Origin: JAJDAN01 sp046583095
Lineage (GTDB): Bacteria; Myxococcota_A; UBA9160; UBA4427
Direction: 5' to 3'
DNA length: 64,000 nucleotides
Assembly: GCA_046583095.1 (NCBI GenBank)
Contig: JAYGDB010000008.1
Coordinates: 1 to 64,000 of the forward strand
In this document: piece by piece, positions 10,813-19,473 of the stretch
Layout of the letters: every line of letters starts with the position of its first letter
How positions within the stretch are numbered: position 1 is the first letter of the stretch
Notes under the pieces: generated by a model
What the model saw: only the letters and a program-made list of their open reading frames with translations
Told to the model about the DNA's origin: nothing
Database searches by the model: none
Program-made: the position numbers and the translations under genes

Positions 10813-11595
10813 TCAGCGTACTCTGCGCAGGTAGCCTCGGACCGAGTTCGTGTCGGGATAGCGCTCGCGCGTGCGATCGGCGATGAAAGTGTCGTTGCTC
10901 TCTAGAAACTCGTCGATCGCGCGAATGGGCCCCACCAGAGTATCTTGCACGATCACGTAGCTTCCGATCGGAACGAGCGGCGCGTAGGCCTCCAACTCGG
11001 CGGCGACGTGTTCCTTGGAGTGCAGGGAGTCGAGCAGCACGAGGACGCGCTTGCCTCTCGCACGACGATGCACCTCGGCGACGATCTCGGGATCTGTCGA
11101 GCCGCCGAGAAGAAAGTCGATACGCTCCCTGGCGATTGGGATCTCCACCGCGCCGCGCTCGCGTTGATCCTCGATGTCGATGGTGATGACCCGTCCATCG
11201 GGGTTGATGTGCTCGAGGATGATCGCCCACAGCACCGCGCTGCCGCCTTTGTAGGTTCCGGCCTCGATGATCAGGTCGGGCTTCACCTCGTAGAGGATCT
11301 CCATGACGATCCAGGCATCCGATGGCGTCTGTACGGTGGGGATACCCAGGAACTTGTTCTGGAAGACCGGACTCGCCCGCAGCTTCTCTGCCAGCTTGTG
11401 GATCTTCTCAGGCGTCAGGCCGTGGCTCTTCCCGACGGAGTTCTCGTAGCCCTCGACGTCTTCTCGGTACTGCGCTTCGCGATCGACACGGGTGGCGCCG
11501 GCTTCTGGTGCCTCCGCTTCCCGGCAGCCGATCGAAGTCGCCAACCATCCAGCTGTGAGAGTGCCCAGACAGAGTGAGGCGAACAGCTTGTTCAT
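10813..11595 (-). CDS. Exported CmcI-like / class I methyltransferase-fold protein
   Basis: A 260-residue protein of the CmcI (cephalosporin hydroxylase / rhamnosyl O-methyltransferase) family, Rossmann fold. Visible motifs are IIEAGTYKGGSAVLWA (glycine-rich loop region), VITIDIEDQRE with the acidic end of strand 2, and VLVLLDSLHSKEHVAAEL, the DSxH metal site of the family. It is unusual because it starts with a hydrophobic leader ending SIGC, so it may be a lipoprotein outside the cytoplasm, where S-adenosylmethionine is not expected. The lipobox is imperfect, so a simple membrane anchor is possible. It is convergent with the gene at 9453 and divergent from the one at 11899. Confidence 0.75.
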   Translation of the reverse strand: MNKLFASLCLGTLTAGWLATSIGCREAEAPEAGATRVDREAQYREDVEGYENSVGKSHGLTPEKIHKLAEKLRASPVFQNKFLGIPTVQTPSDAWIVMEILYEVKPDLIIEAGTYKGGSAVLWAIILEHINPDGRVITIDIEDQRERGAVEIPIARERIDFLLGGSTDPEIVAEVHRRARGKRVLVLLDSLHSKEHVAAELEAYAPLVPIGSYVIVQDTLVGPIRAIDEFLESNDTFIADRTRERYPDTNSVRGYLRRVR

Positions 11596-11785
11596 GCTTC
11601 CATTCTATCAACGTTTCGAGCGACCGGACGACGGATTTCCCGAGCGTCCGACGAGCCGCCGCGCGCTGTAGTCCTCTACGGTTGCCAACACCGGGCTGTC
11701 GATGTCGTATTGCAGCGTGGTTATTGTGTGTCCTCGCGCCCGACAGCGTCCGAGCGGTGAACCTGCAGCCTGCGGACGCCTCGTG

Positions 11786-11877
11786 GCGATTCGGGCGATC
11801 CCATTGATGCTTTCCCACTCCTCGTGCAAACTCGGCTTTTCGTGTTCCCCTACCGCAGATCCGCTCGCAGGACGGCT
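11786..11877 (+). repeat. Copy B of the duplicated upstream element
   Basis: Second copy of the element at 9367-9458, in the same orientation relative to a sulfatase-fold gene. The CATTGATGCTT and CGTGCAAACTCGG blocks are unchanged in sequence and spacing. No third copy was seen upstream of the other sulfatase-fold genes in the window. Confidence 0.75.
11804..11832 (+). promoter_or_regulatory. Candidate promoter for the sulfatase-fold gene at 11899
   Basis: TTGATG (11804-11809), a 17-base spacer and CAAACT (11827-11832) match the arrangement at 9385-9413. Initiation a few bases downstream would give a leader of about 60 bases before the ATG at 11899. Confidence 0.4.
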
Positions 11878-11902
11878 CCGGGCCATCGGTTACATCGAAT
11901 GA
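11858..11902 (+). pseudogene. Possible 3' remnant of a lost sulfatase-fold gene
   Basis: This frame reads ADPLAGRLRAIGYIE then stop. The tail closely resembles the LRALGYL(D/E) endings of the neighbours at 9453 and 17319. Its stop TGA overlaps the ATGATG start of the next sulfatase-fold gene as ATGA. It may be the stump of a deleted tandem copy; chance similarity over nine residues cannot be excluded, and the segment overlaps repeat copy B. Confidence 0.35.
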
Positions 11903-13236
11903 TGCCGTGGTTCTGGATCCTGATCGCAAGTGTGGCGGGGCTGGGCTGCTCGGAGGCGCCGCCGCCCCGAAACCTGGTCCTGATCGTGCTCGACACGACG
12001 CGCGTGGATCGACTCTCGTCCTATGGATACCCGGTGCAGACCTCCCCCAACCTCGACGCGCTGGCCGAAGAGGGCGTGCTCTTCGAAACCGCGGTCTCGA
12101 ATGCGTCCTGGACGCTGCCCGCGATGACCGGACTCTTCGCCGGCGACTATCCGACGTACGCGATCTTCGCCAATCGGCTGAAACAGTCGCTGGTCGAAAC
12201 GATCCGCTCGGCGGGAATCCGGACGGCAGCCTTCGTCGAGGGCGGCTTCGTCTCCGAGCGATTCGGCTTCGAACTGGGCTTCGACCGCTTTCACGATGGT
12301 GCCCGGGACGATTCGAATGTGTCGATCGAGGAGACATTCGGAAACGCGACCGCATGGCTCCGGGACAATCACAGCGAGCGCTTCTTCCTCGTCATCCACA
12401 CCTACGAGTCCCGCACACCGTACTCCCGCCGGGACTACACGGACGGACTCGACTCCGGCCAGCTGAGCGAGACCTTCGAGCCGCTGGACGCCGCGAAGAT
12501 CCGGGCCGGCCGGCTCGCGTTCGGCCCGACCGAACGGACCTGGGTGCGGGCCCTCTACGACGGCGGCATCGCTGCGAGCGACCGCAGCGTCGGGCGGCTG
12601 CTGGAGACCCTGGAGCAGCTCGGGGTCCGCGACCAGACGGCCGTTGTCGTCACCAGCGACCACGGCGAGGACATCGGCGGCCGCGATCCAGAGTGGCCCG
12701 GGATCCACGGAGACGACCTCTACGACGAGTCGTTGCTCGTACCCCTGATCATCCACGACCCCTCCCGCGACTACCCGGTGAAGCGCGTCACGACCCAGGT
12801 CCGCACCATCGACACGATGCACACGATCGTCGATCTGCTGGGGCTGTCGCCCACCGAGGGACTCCTGGGCCGAACCCTCGTTCCGCTGATGAACGGCACG
12901 GAAGCGAACCACCGCGTTGCATGGTCGGCAGTGCTGCGCTCGGAGTACCTCGGTCATCCGAGACGCTTCGCCCTTCGGAACGGCAGCCACAAGCTGATCA
13001 TGACTCCCCTGAACCGGGGCAGGCTCCAGATCGAGCTCTACGATCTCGCGTCGGATCCCGGTGAGCGCGTCAACACCGCGCAGGAAGACCCGAAGGTCCG
13101 AACTCGACTCTTCAAGAAGTTGATCACCCTGCGCGACGGTCTGCGAAGATCCGGCCGGCCCGGATATCGCATCGACGAGACGGACGACACCCCGGGTGTG
13201 GCCCCGCAACTTCGCGAGCTCGACAACAGCGAGTAG
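11899..13236 (+). CDS. Sulfatase-fold (alkaline phosphatase superfamily) lipoprotein, Thr nucleophile type
   Basis: A 445-residue exported enzyme. ATG codons at 11899 and 11902 precede a signal sequence ending GLGC at residue 17, a loose lipobox. Metal ligands are visible in VLDTTRVDRLSSYGYP (about 30-45) and TSDHGEDIGG in the second half. The active-site block is NASWTLPAMTG, with Thr72 aligned to the formylglycine cysteine of sulfatases, so phospho-group chemistry is more likely than sulfate hydrolysis. Unlike its relatives it ends without LRALGYL. The upstream frame is open to a GTG at 11824, but that part lies in the repeat and is probably untranslated. The next ORF overlaps its 3' end. 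Confidence 0.8.
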   Translation: MMPWFWILIASVAGLGCSEAPPPRNLVLIVLDTTRVDRLSSYGYPVQTSPNLDALAEEGVLFETAVSNASWTLPAMTGLFAGDYPTYAIFANRLKQSLVETIRSAGIRTAAFVEGGFVSERFGFELGFDRFHDGARDDSNVSIEETFGNATAWLRDNHSERFFLVIHTYESRTPYSRRDYTDGLDSGQLSETFEPLDAAKIRAGRLAFGPTERTWVRALYDGGIAASDRSVGRLLETLEQLGVRDQTAVVVTSDHGEDIGGRDPEWPGIHGDDLYDESLLVPLIIHDPSRDYPVKRVTTQVRTIDTMHTIVDLLGLSPTEGLLGRTLVPLMNGTEANHRVAWSAVLRSEYLGHPRRFALRNGSHKLIMTPLNRGRLQIELYDLASDPGERVNTAQEDPKVRTRLFKKLITLRDGLRRSGRPGYRIDETDDTPGVAPQLRELDNSE

Positions 13237-14848
13237 CTGTCGAATCTGGCGTTCGGTTGCTGCGAGACACATACGCGACGCTCGGGGCGCACTCCCGCTC
13301 TGCCCGGGAGGGCCGGCAGACACCTATCGGCTAGCATCGGAGTCGATTCACCTCGAGGACGGAAGCACGGACACCGGAAGCGACATCCTGAGCAAGCACC
13401 GACTCGAGCTCGGAGACGCCGCACCTCGCTTTGGGCTGTTCCTCTTCGACTGCGCGGACGCGGACACGATCCGAAAGACCCTGGATCGCATCCCCGAGGC
13501 AATCGACGCCTGGCTCGACGAAGTCGTCGTGATGCTCGAACACCCGGATCAGGGCGCCCTGCCCGCCACGGAAGGGCTGGTCGGCGGACGACAGTTCGAG
13601 CTTCGATTCCACCATCCTCCTCGATACGCGGGCTACGGCGCAGCCCGCAAGACGGCCTTCGAGTACGCGCTGCGCAAGGGCTTCGATCACGCGATCCTGA
13701 TGCAGCCGGGCGACCATCCTCCCGAAAAGCTCCCCGAGCTCATCCACCGGGTGCTCGACGACCCCAGCAGGCTCACGCTGGCGACCCGCAAGGCGGCGGC
13801 TCGCAAGCTGGTGCATCGAAGCACCAACTCGCTACAGAACCACATCCTGGGCCTGCGGCTTGCCGACTACGCGGCGAGCTTCCGCGTCTACCCCCTCGAA
13901 GCGATTCCGAGCATTCCCTTCCAGTTGAACGCCGATGACGCGCTCTTCGACGCCGAGATCCTGCTGCAGTTCCGCGCCTTGGGGGTCGAGATTCAGGAGC
14001 TGCCGATCCTCGACGGACTGCCCGGCGACGGCAGCGGGAACGACGGCCTCGTCCACGCCGCCCGATGCGTGATCACGGCGGTGATGTACCGACTCCACCA
14101 ATTTCACGCGACCCGGGACGGCCGCTTCCTGGTCGACCACGACATCCACTACACCCTCAAGCTCTCGGATACGGGCTCGCACATGCAGATCGTGTCGGCG
14201 ATCCGCCCCGACAGCCGGATCCTCGATCTCGGTTGCTCGCAGGGATTACTCGCGCGGCCGTTGCTCGAGAAGAACGTCCACGTGGTCGGTGTGGACGTCG
14301 GACCGGGTGAACGCCTCGCCCGGGAACTCGGTGAGTACCACCAGTGCGACCTGGAGCGCCCGTTGGAGATTCCCTTCGAGCGCGAGTTCGACTACGTGGT
14401 CTGCGCCGACGTGATCGAACACATCCGCAACCGCACGCAGCTACTGCGCGGCGCGCGCCGCTACCTGAAGCCGGAGGGGCGCTTGATCATCTCCACGCCG
14501 AACATCGCGCTGTGGTTCTACCGGCTCTCCCTCTTCGTCGGCCGCTTCGAGTACGGGCCGCGGGGCGTTCTCGACGAGACTCACGTCCACCTCTTTACGG
14601 GCGCGTCGTTCCGGCGCGAGGTCGAGAGGGCGGGCTTCGAGATCGTGGGCGAGCGCGTCACCGCACTGCCCTTCGAGGTCGTGTTCGAGTCGACCGGCCG
14701 GAGCCGCCTGGTCCGCGCGCTGGCGTGGACCTATCACCAGATGGCCCGACTGTGGCCCTCGCTGTTCGCGTACCAGTACGTCCTGGAAGCCGAGATCACG
14801 ACCCTCGACGAGGAGTCGACGGCCGGATCCGCGAGCATCAGCGCCTAG
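13196..14848 (+). CDS. Degenerate GT2 domain fused to a SAM-dependent methyltransferase
   Basis: A two-domain protein. Residues about 75-285 resemble a polyprenyl-phosphate GT2 glycosyltransferase, but the DxD region reads MQPGDHPPE where DADGQHPPE is usual, so catalysis may be lost. Residues about 335-530 form a class I methyltransferase, with ILDLGCSQGLLARPLLE, a VVGVDV strand end, CADVIEHI and a LKPEGRLIISTPN block. The start is uncertain. The only normal initiator in frame is GTG 13196, which overlaps the preceding gene by 41 bases and adds some 70 residues with no family character. A CTG at 13388 lies just before the recognisable domain. It is followed after 12 bases by a GT-C gene. Confidence 0.72.
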   Translation: MWPRNFASSTTASSCRIWRSVAARHIRDARGALPLCPGGPADTYRLASESIHLEDGSTDTGSDILSKHRLELGDAAPRFGLFLFDCADADTIRKTLDRIPEAIDAWLDEVVVMLEHPDQGALPATEGLVGGRQFELRFHHPPRYAGYGAARKTAFEYALRKGFDHAILMQPGDHPPEKLPELIHRVLDDPSRLTLATRKAAARKLVHRSTNSLQNHILGLRLADYAASFRVYPLEAIPSIPFQLNADDALFDAEILLQFRALGVEIQELPILDGLPGDGSGNDGLVHAARCVITAVMYRLHQFHATRDGRFLVDHDIHYTLKLSDTGSHMQIVSAIRPDSRILDLGCSQGLLARPLLEKNVHVVGVDVGPGERLARELGEYHQCDLERPLEIPFEREFDYVVCADVIEHIRNRTQLLRGARRYLKPEGRLIISTPNIALWFYRLSLFVGRFEYGPRGVLDETHVHLFTGASFRREVERAGFEIVGERVTALPFEVVFESTGRSRLVRALAWTYHQMARLWPSLFAYQYVLEAEITTLDEESTAGSASISA

Positions 14849-14860
14849 CGCCACAGACCC

Positions 14861-16585
14861 TTGGGACGCAGCCGCCTCCAGCTCTTCACTCTCGTCGTGC
14901 TCGTCGCAGTGGGCGCCTACACGTTTGCAGCACTCTTCGGCTTCTCGCAGCGGCGTTTCTTCACCGTCGACGAGTACCAATACGGCCACGCCACCTGGCT
15001 CGTCGCCCAGGGGCAGATTCCCTTCGTGGACTTCTTCGAGCACCACTTCCCGCTCAGCTACGTGCTGCACGCTCCGCTCTTCACCTTCGAGCGCGACTTC
15101 GTGGCCTCGGCCCTACTGCTGCGGAAGATCGTCTTCGTGTACTGGGTGCTCGTCGGGCTGATTGCCGCGGGCACCTGCTTCGCGGTGACGCGCGATCGCC
15201 TTGCAGCCGCCCTGGTCGCCTTCGTGCCCCCGAGCTTCGGCTTCGGCCTGATGTCCGCGGTCGACTACCGGGCCGACAACCTCGCATCCGTCTACTACGC
15301 GGCCTGCCTGCTGTTACTCGAGTGGAACCGCGATCGCAACAACCGCACTCTCGCAATCGTCTGCGGCTTGCTGGCGGCAACGGCTGTGGCCATGACCCAG
15401 AAGCTGGCCTTCTTCGCAGGCGGCACCCTTACGGTGATGCTCGTCATCGACCAGGTCGCGCTCTACCGGGGATCGGATCGGCGGCCTTTCATTGCACTCC
15501 CACTTCCCTTCCTCGCGAGCGGCACCCTTCTCGGCGTAGTGCTGATCGGCATTGCAGCGGCCCTCGGGATGCTGCCGGCGGGCATCGAAGCGACGATCGT
15601 CCAGGCCATCGAGCACGAGCAGGTCTACGACCGCTTCTCCGTGTTCGAGAAGGGCTTCGTGACGCGCTTCTGGACCATGACCTGGCCGACGACGTCGGCG
15701 ATCCTCGTCTTCGCAGCAGGTTTCGTGCTCACTCGCGCCGGGCGCTTCTGGCTGATCCCGATGGCCTTCTCGGTTCTCGGCTTGTGGCTGTACTCGTCGC
15801 CCTATCCCTACAACTTCGTGTTCCTGTGCTGGACGATCGGGGTGGCCGCGGTGCGGGGCTTCGCGGTCTTCGTGAAGGCGCTCGAGGCGCGCATCCCCGC
15901 GCTTCAAAACGCGGGCGTGCTCCTCTACCTGCTGCCCCTCGCGGTGCTCTCGAGCCAGTTCAGTTTCGTCGCCGGGGCTTCGACGAACGCGCACCAGCTC
16001 AGGGTTCTCGCGAAGATCGAGAAATTCGGCGAGCCGACGGATGCCGTGATCGACAGCGCGGGCGGCGCCATGTTCAGCCCTCACGCCAGTTACTACTTCT
16101 ATCACGGAAACGCACACCGGCGGATGTTCCGGGACTACTTCGCGACGGAGCTCGTCGACGACTACCGGCGCAGCCAGGCGCTCTTCTGGATCTGGGACAA
16201 TCGCTCTCAGAAGCTCGAGAAAGGGCCGCGTGACTACCTCGCGAGGCACTACGTACACGGCGGCAACGGGCTCTACGTGCTCGGTGTACGCACGCCGGTG
16301 ACACGCGAGCAGACGCGGCGGCTCGTCTTCGACGCCGTGCGAGCGGGCACCTACCGGGTGTTTCCATCCGGACGCGGGCCGGGGCGCCGAGTGCCCACAC
16401 GCGATCACGACCTCGAGTTCGACGGAGCGCCCCTGGTGGGCGACCGCATCCATCTCGAAGCGGGCAAGCACCTGATCGACGTGCTGCCCGGCTCACCTCA
16501 ATACATCGTGAGCGTCGTCGGCCCGACATTCTTCGACGGGAGGCCGGCCCGCCCGCACTACTCGATGATGTTCGAGTACCGCTAG
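14861..16585 (+). CDS. GT-C fold membrane protein
   Basis: A 574-residue polytopic membrane protein with about ten helices and a C-terminal soluble region from about 385. The first loop after helix one has the acidic motif TVDEYQYGHATW, followed by FVDFFEHHFPLSYV, as in glycosyltransferase-39-like enzymes that use polyprenyl-phosphate sugars. It starts with TTG at 14861, 12 bases after the preceding fusion gene, so the two are probably cotranscribed. Donor and acceptor are unknown. Confidence 0.72.
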   Translation: MGRSRLQLFTLVVLVAVGAYTFAALFGFSQRRFFTVDEYQYGHATWLVAQGQIPFVDFFEHHFPLSYVLHAPLFTFERDFVASALLLRKIVFVYWVLVGLIAAGTCFAVTRDRLAAALVAFVPPSFGFGLMSAVDYRADNLASVYYAACLLLLEWNRDRNNRTLAIVCGLLAATAVAMTQKLAFFAGGTLTVMLVIDQVALYRGSDRRPFIALPLPFLASGTLLGVVLIGIAAALGMLPAGIEATIVQAIEHEQVYDRFSVFEKGFVTRFWTMTWPTTSAILVFAAGFVLTRAGRFWLIPMAFSVLGLWLYSSPYPYNFVFLCWTIGVAAVRGFAVFVKALEARIPALQNAGVLLYLLPLAVLSSQFSFVAGASTNAHQLRVLAKIEKFGEPTDAVIDSAGGAMFSPHASYYFYHGNAHRRMFRDYFATELVDDYRRSQALFWIWDNRSQKLEKGPRDYLARHYVHGGNGLYVLGVRTPVTREQTRRLVFDAVRAGTYRVFPSGRGPGRRVPTRDHDLEFDGAPLVGDRIHLEAGKHLIDVLPGSPQYIVSVVGPTFFDGRPARPHYSMMFEYR

Positions 16586-16628
16586 CCCGGGAAGAAACCC
16601 ACTCCGCTACTCGAGGTAGAGTTCACAC

Positions 16629-17090
16629 ATGGCAACGACTAATCGTCGACTCTCTCGAATTCAACGCATCACAATCATCTTCGTTGTGCTCTGCTCCGCT
16701 GTAACATTGGTCTCCTGCAACAAGGGAGGTGGCGGCGGCAGTGGTGATAAGTTCTCGTTTTCTGCGGAGAACACCAATGACGCGAGGCAGAACACCGTCG
16801 ATATGACCGTCTTCTTGAACGCAGGGGAAACTCTCAATTTTGGAACGTGTCCTGGCTCCGTAGATGGAGCCAACGACAACGGTACGGATACCTGGATTCG
16901 GTTGTATGATCCCATGGGAGCGGAAGTTGCGCAGAACGACCACGACTGTCACGGCGTGGGGGATGAGAACGGTTCCTTCATTTCGTACACGGCGTTGGTC
17001 GACGGCAACTACGAAATGAGCGCGGGATGCCACGATAGCGGTCATCACGAACCCTGCTCCGGGGTAGTCGGATACGAAATCGAGCCCTGA
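16629..17090 (+). CDS. Small secreted lipoprotein with a pre-peptidase-like beta domain
   Basis: A 153-residue protein with a basic N-terminus, a hydrophobic stretch and the best lipobox in the window (LVSC), followed by a glycine-rich linker. Residues about 55-150 read as a beta-sandwich: a LNAGETLNFGTCPG strand, WIRLYDPMG, a DHDCHG turn, then YTALVDGNYEM. This is the pattern of bacterial pre-peptidase C-terminal (PPC-like) domains. Several cysteines could pair in the periplasm. Base composition is visibly less GC-rich than in its neighbours and codon use is relaxed, which suggests recent acquisition or weak selection. Function is unknown. Confidence 0.65.
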   Translation: MATTNRRLSRIQRITIIFVVLCSAVTLVSCNKGGGGGSGDKFSFSAENTNDARQNTVDMTVFLNAGETLNFGTCPGSVDGANDNGTDTWIRLYDPMGAEVAQNDHDCHGVGDENGSFISYTALVDGNYEMSAGCHDSGHHEPCSGVVGYEIEP

Positions 17091-17318
17091 TGTCGCCCGG
17101 GCGCGCGCGGAACGATCCAGCGTGTTCGTGGCAGGTTCATCGAAGCGAGTCCTATCCCAAGGTTGGAGTCTGCTCAACGATCAGGTCGAGCTGAATCCCC
17201 GCGCTCTGAGGGCACGCAGGAGTAGATTGAGACGGATCTCGGTCGGGCGAAAAACAAGCCCTAGAAACATAAAAACATCAACAAAAACAAGTTCTTATAA
17301 TCTAGATTTGAGCTTGAT

Positions 17319-19463
17319 TTACTCGAGGTAGCCCAGGGCTCGGAGTTTTTCTTCGAGGTCCGGGTCGAGGCGAGGCTCCGAGTCCGTAGCGGGGCTCGCG
17401 AGCCGTGCGTGCCGGCCCTTCACCGCGCGCTCGTAGCGACGCAGAATGCGCAAGAGGTCGTCCGCCGCGCTGGGGTCGTGCGGGTACAGGTCGTTTCGCT
17501 CCAGCGGGTCTGCGACGAGGTCGTAGAGCTCGTAGCGGTAACGCGTCGGGTCTTCGGAGTCGGTTCGGGACCGAACGAGCTTGCGGCCTCGGAGTCGGAG
17601 CGCCAGCGTCGGCTGTGGGATCAGGTCGAACCCCTCTGCCCGATACGCGCGCTCCGCCCACGCCTCGCTGTAGATCGCACGCTCGACGACATCGGGCTCG
17701 GGGGCTCCTTCGACGAGAGCGGCCTGGCTGCGACCCATCTCACCCCCCGAAGCGGCAACCCCCATCAGGTCGAGCAGCGTGGGCATCAGGTCGACCATCG
17801 GGACCGGGTTCTTCAACCGGCGCCCGGCGGGAATGCGGGGACCGCTCACGAGGAGCGGAACGTTGACGACCTCGTGGTGGACACTTGCGCCGTGCGCCGC
17901 GAAGCCGTGCTCGAGGAAGGCCTCTCCGTGATCCGAAGTCACAACCAGCAGTGTGTCTTCCAGCAGCCCCGCAGCCCGAAGCGACCCGACGAGCGCTGCC
18001 ACGCGATCGTCCGCATAGCGGATCTCCCGGTCGTAGAGGAGCGGATCCCAGTCGGCGCGCAGCGCCGCAGGCCGTGCCAGCTCTCCGGGATCCCCGCTGA
18101 AGAAGCGGTCGTAGGCGGCCGGCGGCGTAAACGGGTTGTGGACCTGATAGGTGTGCAGAAACAGAAAGAAGCGACGGTTCCGCGCGGTCTCGAGCCAGTC
18201 GGCGCCGCGCGCGAAGGTTTCCTCGATGTGGCCACTGCGCAGGTTGGCGCTCTGTGAGTCTCGATTTTCCACGTAGACGTCGAAGCCCCGATCAAAGCCG
18301 CGGCTGCGGTCGATGGCCCCGTTCTCGGTGATGGCTGCAGTGGCAACACCCGCCTCGCGGAGAAGCTCGGCGAGGGTCTTGACGCTCACCGGCAACGCGC
18401 GGACGCCGGTGTTCTCGGTGGCGCCGTGCACCGAGGGATACAGCGAGGTGAACATCGTCATGTGGGAGGGCCGGGTACTCGACGAAGCCGCCACGTAGTT
18501 CTCGAACAAAACGCCCTCGGCGGCGAGCGAGTCCAGGAAGGGAGTCGTATCGCGCGCGTACCCGTAGGCGCCGATGTGGTCGGCTCGGAGCGTGTCGAGA
18601 GAGATCAGCACGAGGTTACGGGCCGCGGCGTCGCGCGGCTGCGGCACCCCGAGCACGGGATCGGCCCAGACCGGCAGGCTCACGCCCGCGTCGCCAAGGG
18701 GACGCGCTTCGAAGCGCAGTGCAATCTCTCGCCCGGCCCACTGCTGCAGCCCGACCGCATGGTCGAGGAAGTTGCGCTCGGAAGACCGGGCCGGATCGAC
18801 GCGTTTGCGAAACACGGTCTCGCAGGCGCCGCCCTCGCACGCCGAGACCGAGAACTCCACCGCCCCGGCGAGCCAGGCCGGCTCGAGGACGCCGATCGCG
18901 AAAGCGAGGCGAGCGGCTTCGGGCACGCGGAAGTGCGCGGTCTGGTGTGTCGCGGCCTGGCTGTCGCGTGGCGCGAAGGCCTGCACCCACACGCCCGCTT
19001 TGCGACCCGCCGACTCGGGAAGCTCGAAGTCGACGTGGACGCGGAGCTTTCCGCGTTCGTACACCGAAGACACCCGCTGGCCCGGCAAGGAGATCCAACG
19101 GTCGGCGGGCTTCACGCGAATCGACAGGAACACCGCTTCGCCCTGCAGGCTGTCTGGAAGCGGGGGCCGCAGCGCAACGCGCCCGTCCGCGGGAACCTCG
19201 TAGGCCGGGGCGTAGTTCAAGCTGGAGGAGTCGGCGGCGTGGAGTGCCGGACGGGTCTCGGAGCCAATGGTCGCGCTGGGCGGCAGCGCAGTGAGCGGCA
19301 GCGGCGCCGCGAAGCGCCGCTCCGGATGCCAGATCATCCCCTCCGACAGCTCGCGTGGGCGTGCACCGGCGATCTCGTCCGGGAGAGCGGGCTCGAAGCA
19401 GCCGGCGCACAGCGCGAGTAGCGCAGGAACCGCGACCTTCAGTCCGGAAGCCGACAGCCTCAC
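17319..19463 (-). CDS. Large sulfatase-fold lipoprotein with N-terminal extension, Thr nucleophile type
   Basis: A roughly 714-residue exported protein. The GTG at 19463 precedes a signal ending LCAGC; the frame stays open to 19553, inside the upstream gene, so the later start is preferred. The first 280 residues are a beta-rich extension, probably carbohydrate-binding or structural, which I cannot name. The catalytic domain follows: SLDTLRADHIGAYGY metal loop, then SSSTRPSHMTMF with Thr330 in place of the formylglycine cysteine, and TSDHGEAFLEHG. The C-terminus is LRALGYLE. The Thr suggests phosphoester rather than sulfate chemistry. It lies 10 bases after the D-threonine-aldolase-like gene. 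Confidence 0.8.
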   Translation of the reverse strand: MRLSASGLKVAVPALLALCAGCFEPALPDEIAGARPRELSEGMIWHPERRFAAPLPLTALPPSATIGSETRPALHAADSSSLNYAPAYEVPADGRVALRPPLPDSLQGEAVFLSIRVKPADRWISLPGQRVSSVYERGKLRVHVDFELPESAGRKAGVWVQAFAPRDSQAATHQTAHFRVPEAARLAFAIGVLEPAWLAGAVEFSVSACEGGACETVFRKRVDPARSSERNFLDHAVGLQQWAGREIALRFEARPLGDAGVSLPVWADPVLGVPQPRDAAARNLVLISLDTLRADHIGAYGYARDTTPFLDSLAAEGVLFENYVAASSSTRPSHMTMFTSLYPSVHGATENTGVRALPVSVKTLAELLREAGVATAAITENGAIDRSRGFDRGFDVYVENRDSQSANLRSGHIEETFARGADWLETARNRRFFLFLHTYQVHNPFTPPAAYDRFFSGDPGELARPAALRADWDPLLYDREIRYADDRVAALVGSLRAAGLLEDTLLVVTSDHGEAFLEHGFAAHGASVHHEVVNVPLLVSGPRIPAGRRLKNPVPMVDLMPTLLDLMGVAASGGEMGRSQAALVEGAPEPDVVERAIYSEAWAERAYRAEGFDLIPQPTLALRLRGRKLVRSRTDSEDPTRYRYELYDLVADPLERNDLYPHDPSAADDLLRILRRYERAVKGRHARLASPATDSEPRLDPDLEEKLRALGYLE

Positions 19464-19473
19464 CGTCGCAGCG

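Larger units (their letters stand above)
11596..11898. other. 303-base divergent intergenic region
   Basis: The first 190 bases, nearest the CmcI-like gene, show nothing I can name; an AT-rich stretch beside its start may hold its promoter. The right part holds repeat copy B (11786-11877). The last bases before the next gene encode, in one frame, a sulfatase-like tail RLRAIGYIE followed by a stop at 11900-11902. Confidence 0.6.

Noticed and set aside
17296..17301. TATAAT hexamer on the plus strand
   Set aside because: There is no -35 at the right distance, and the next plus-strand DNA is the 3' end of a minus-strand gene.
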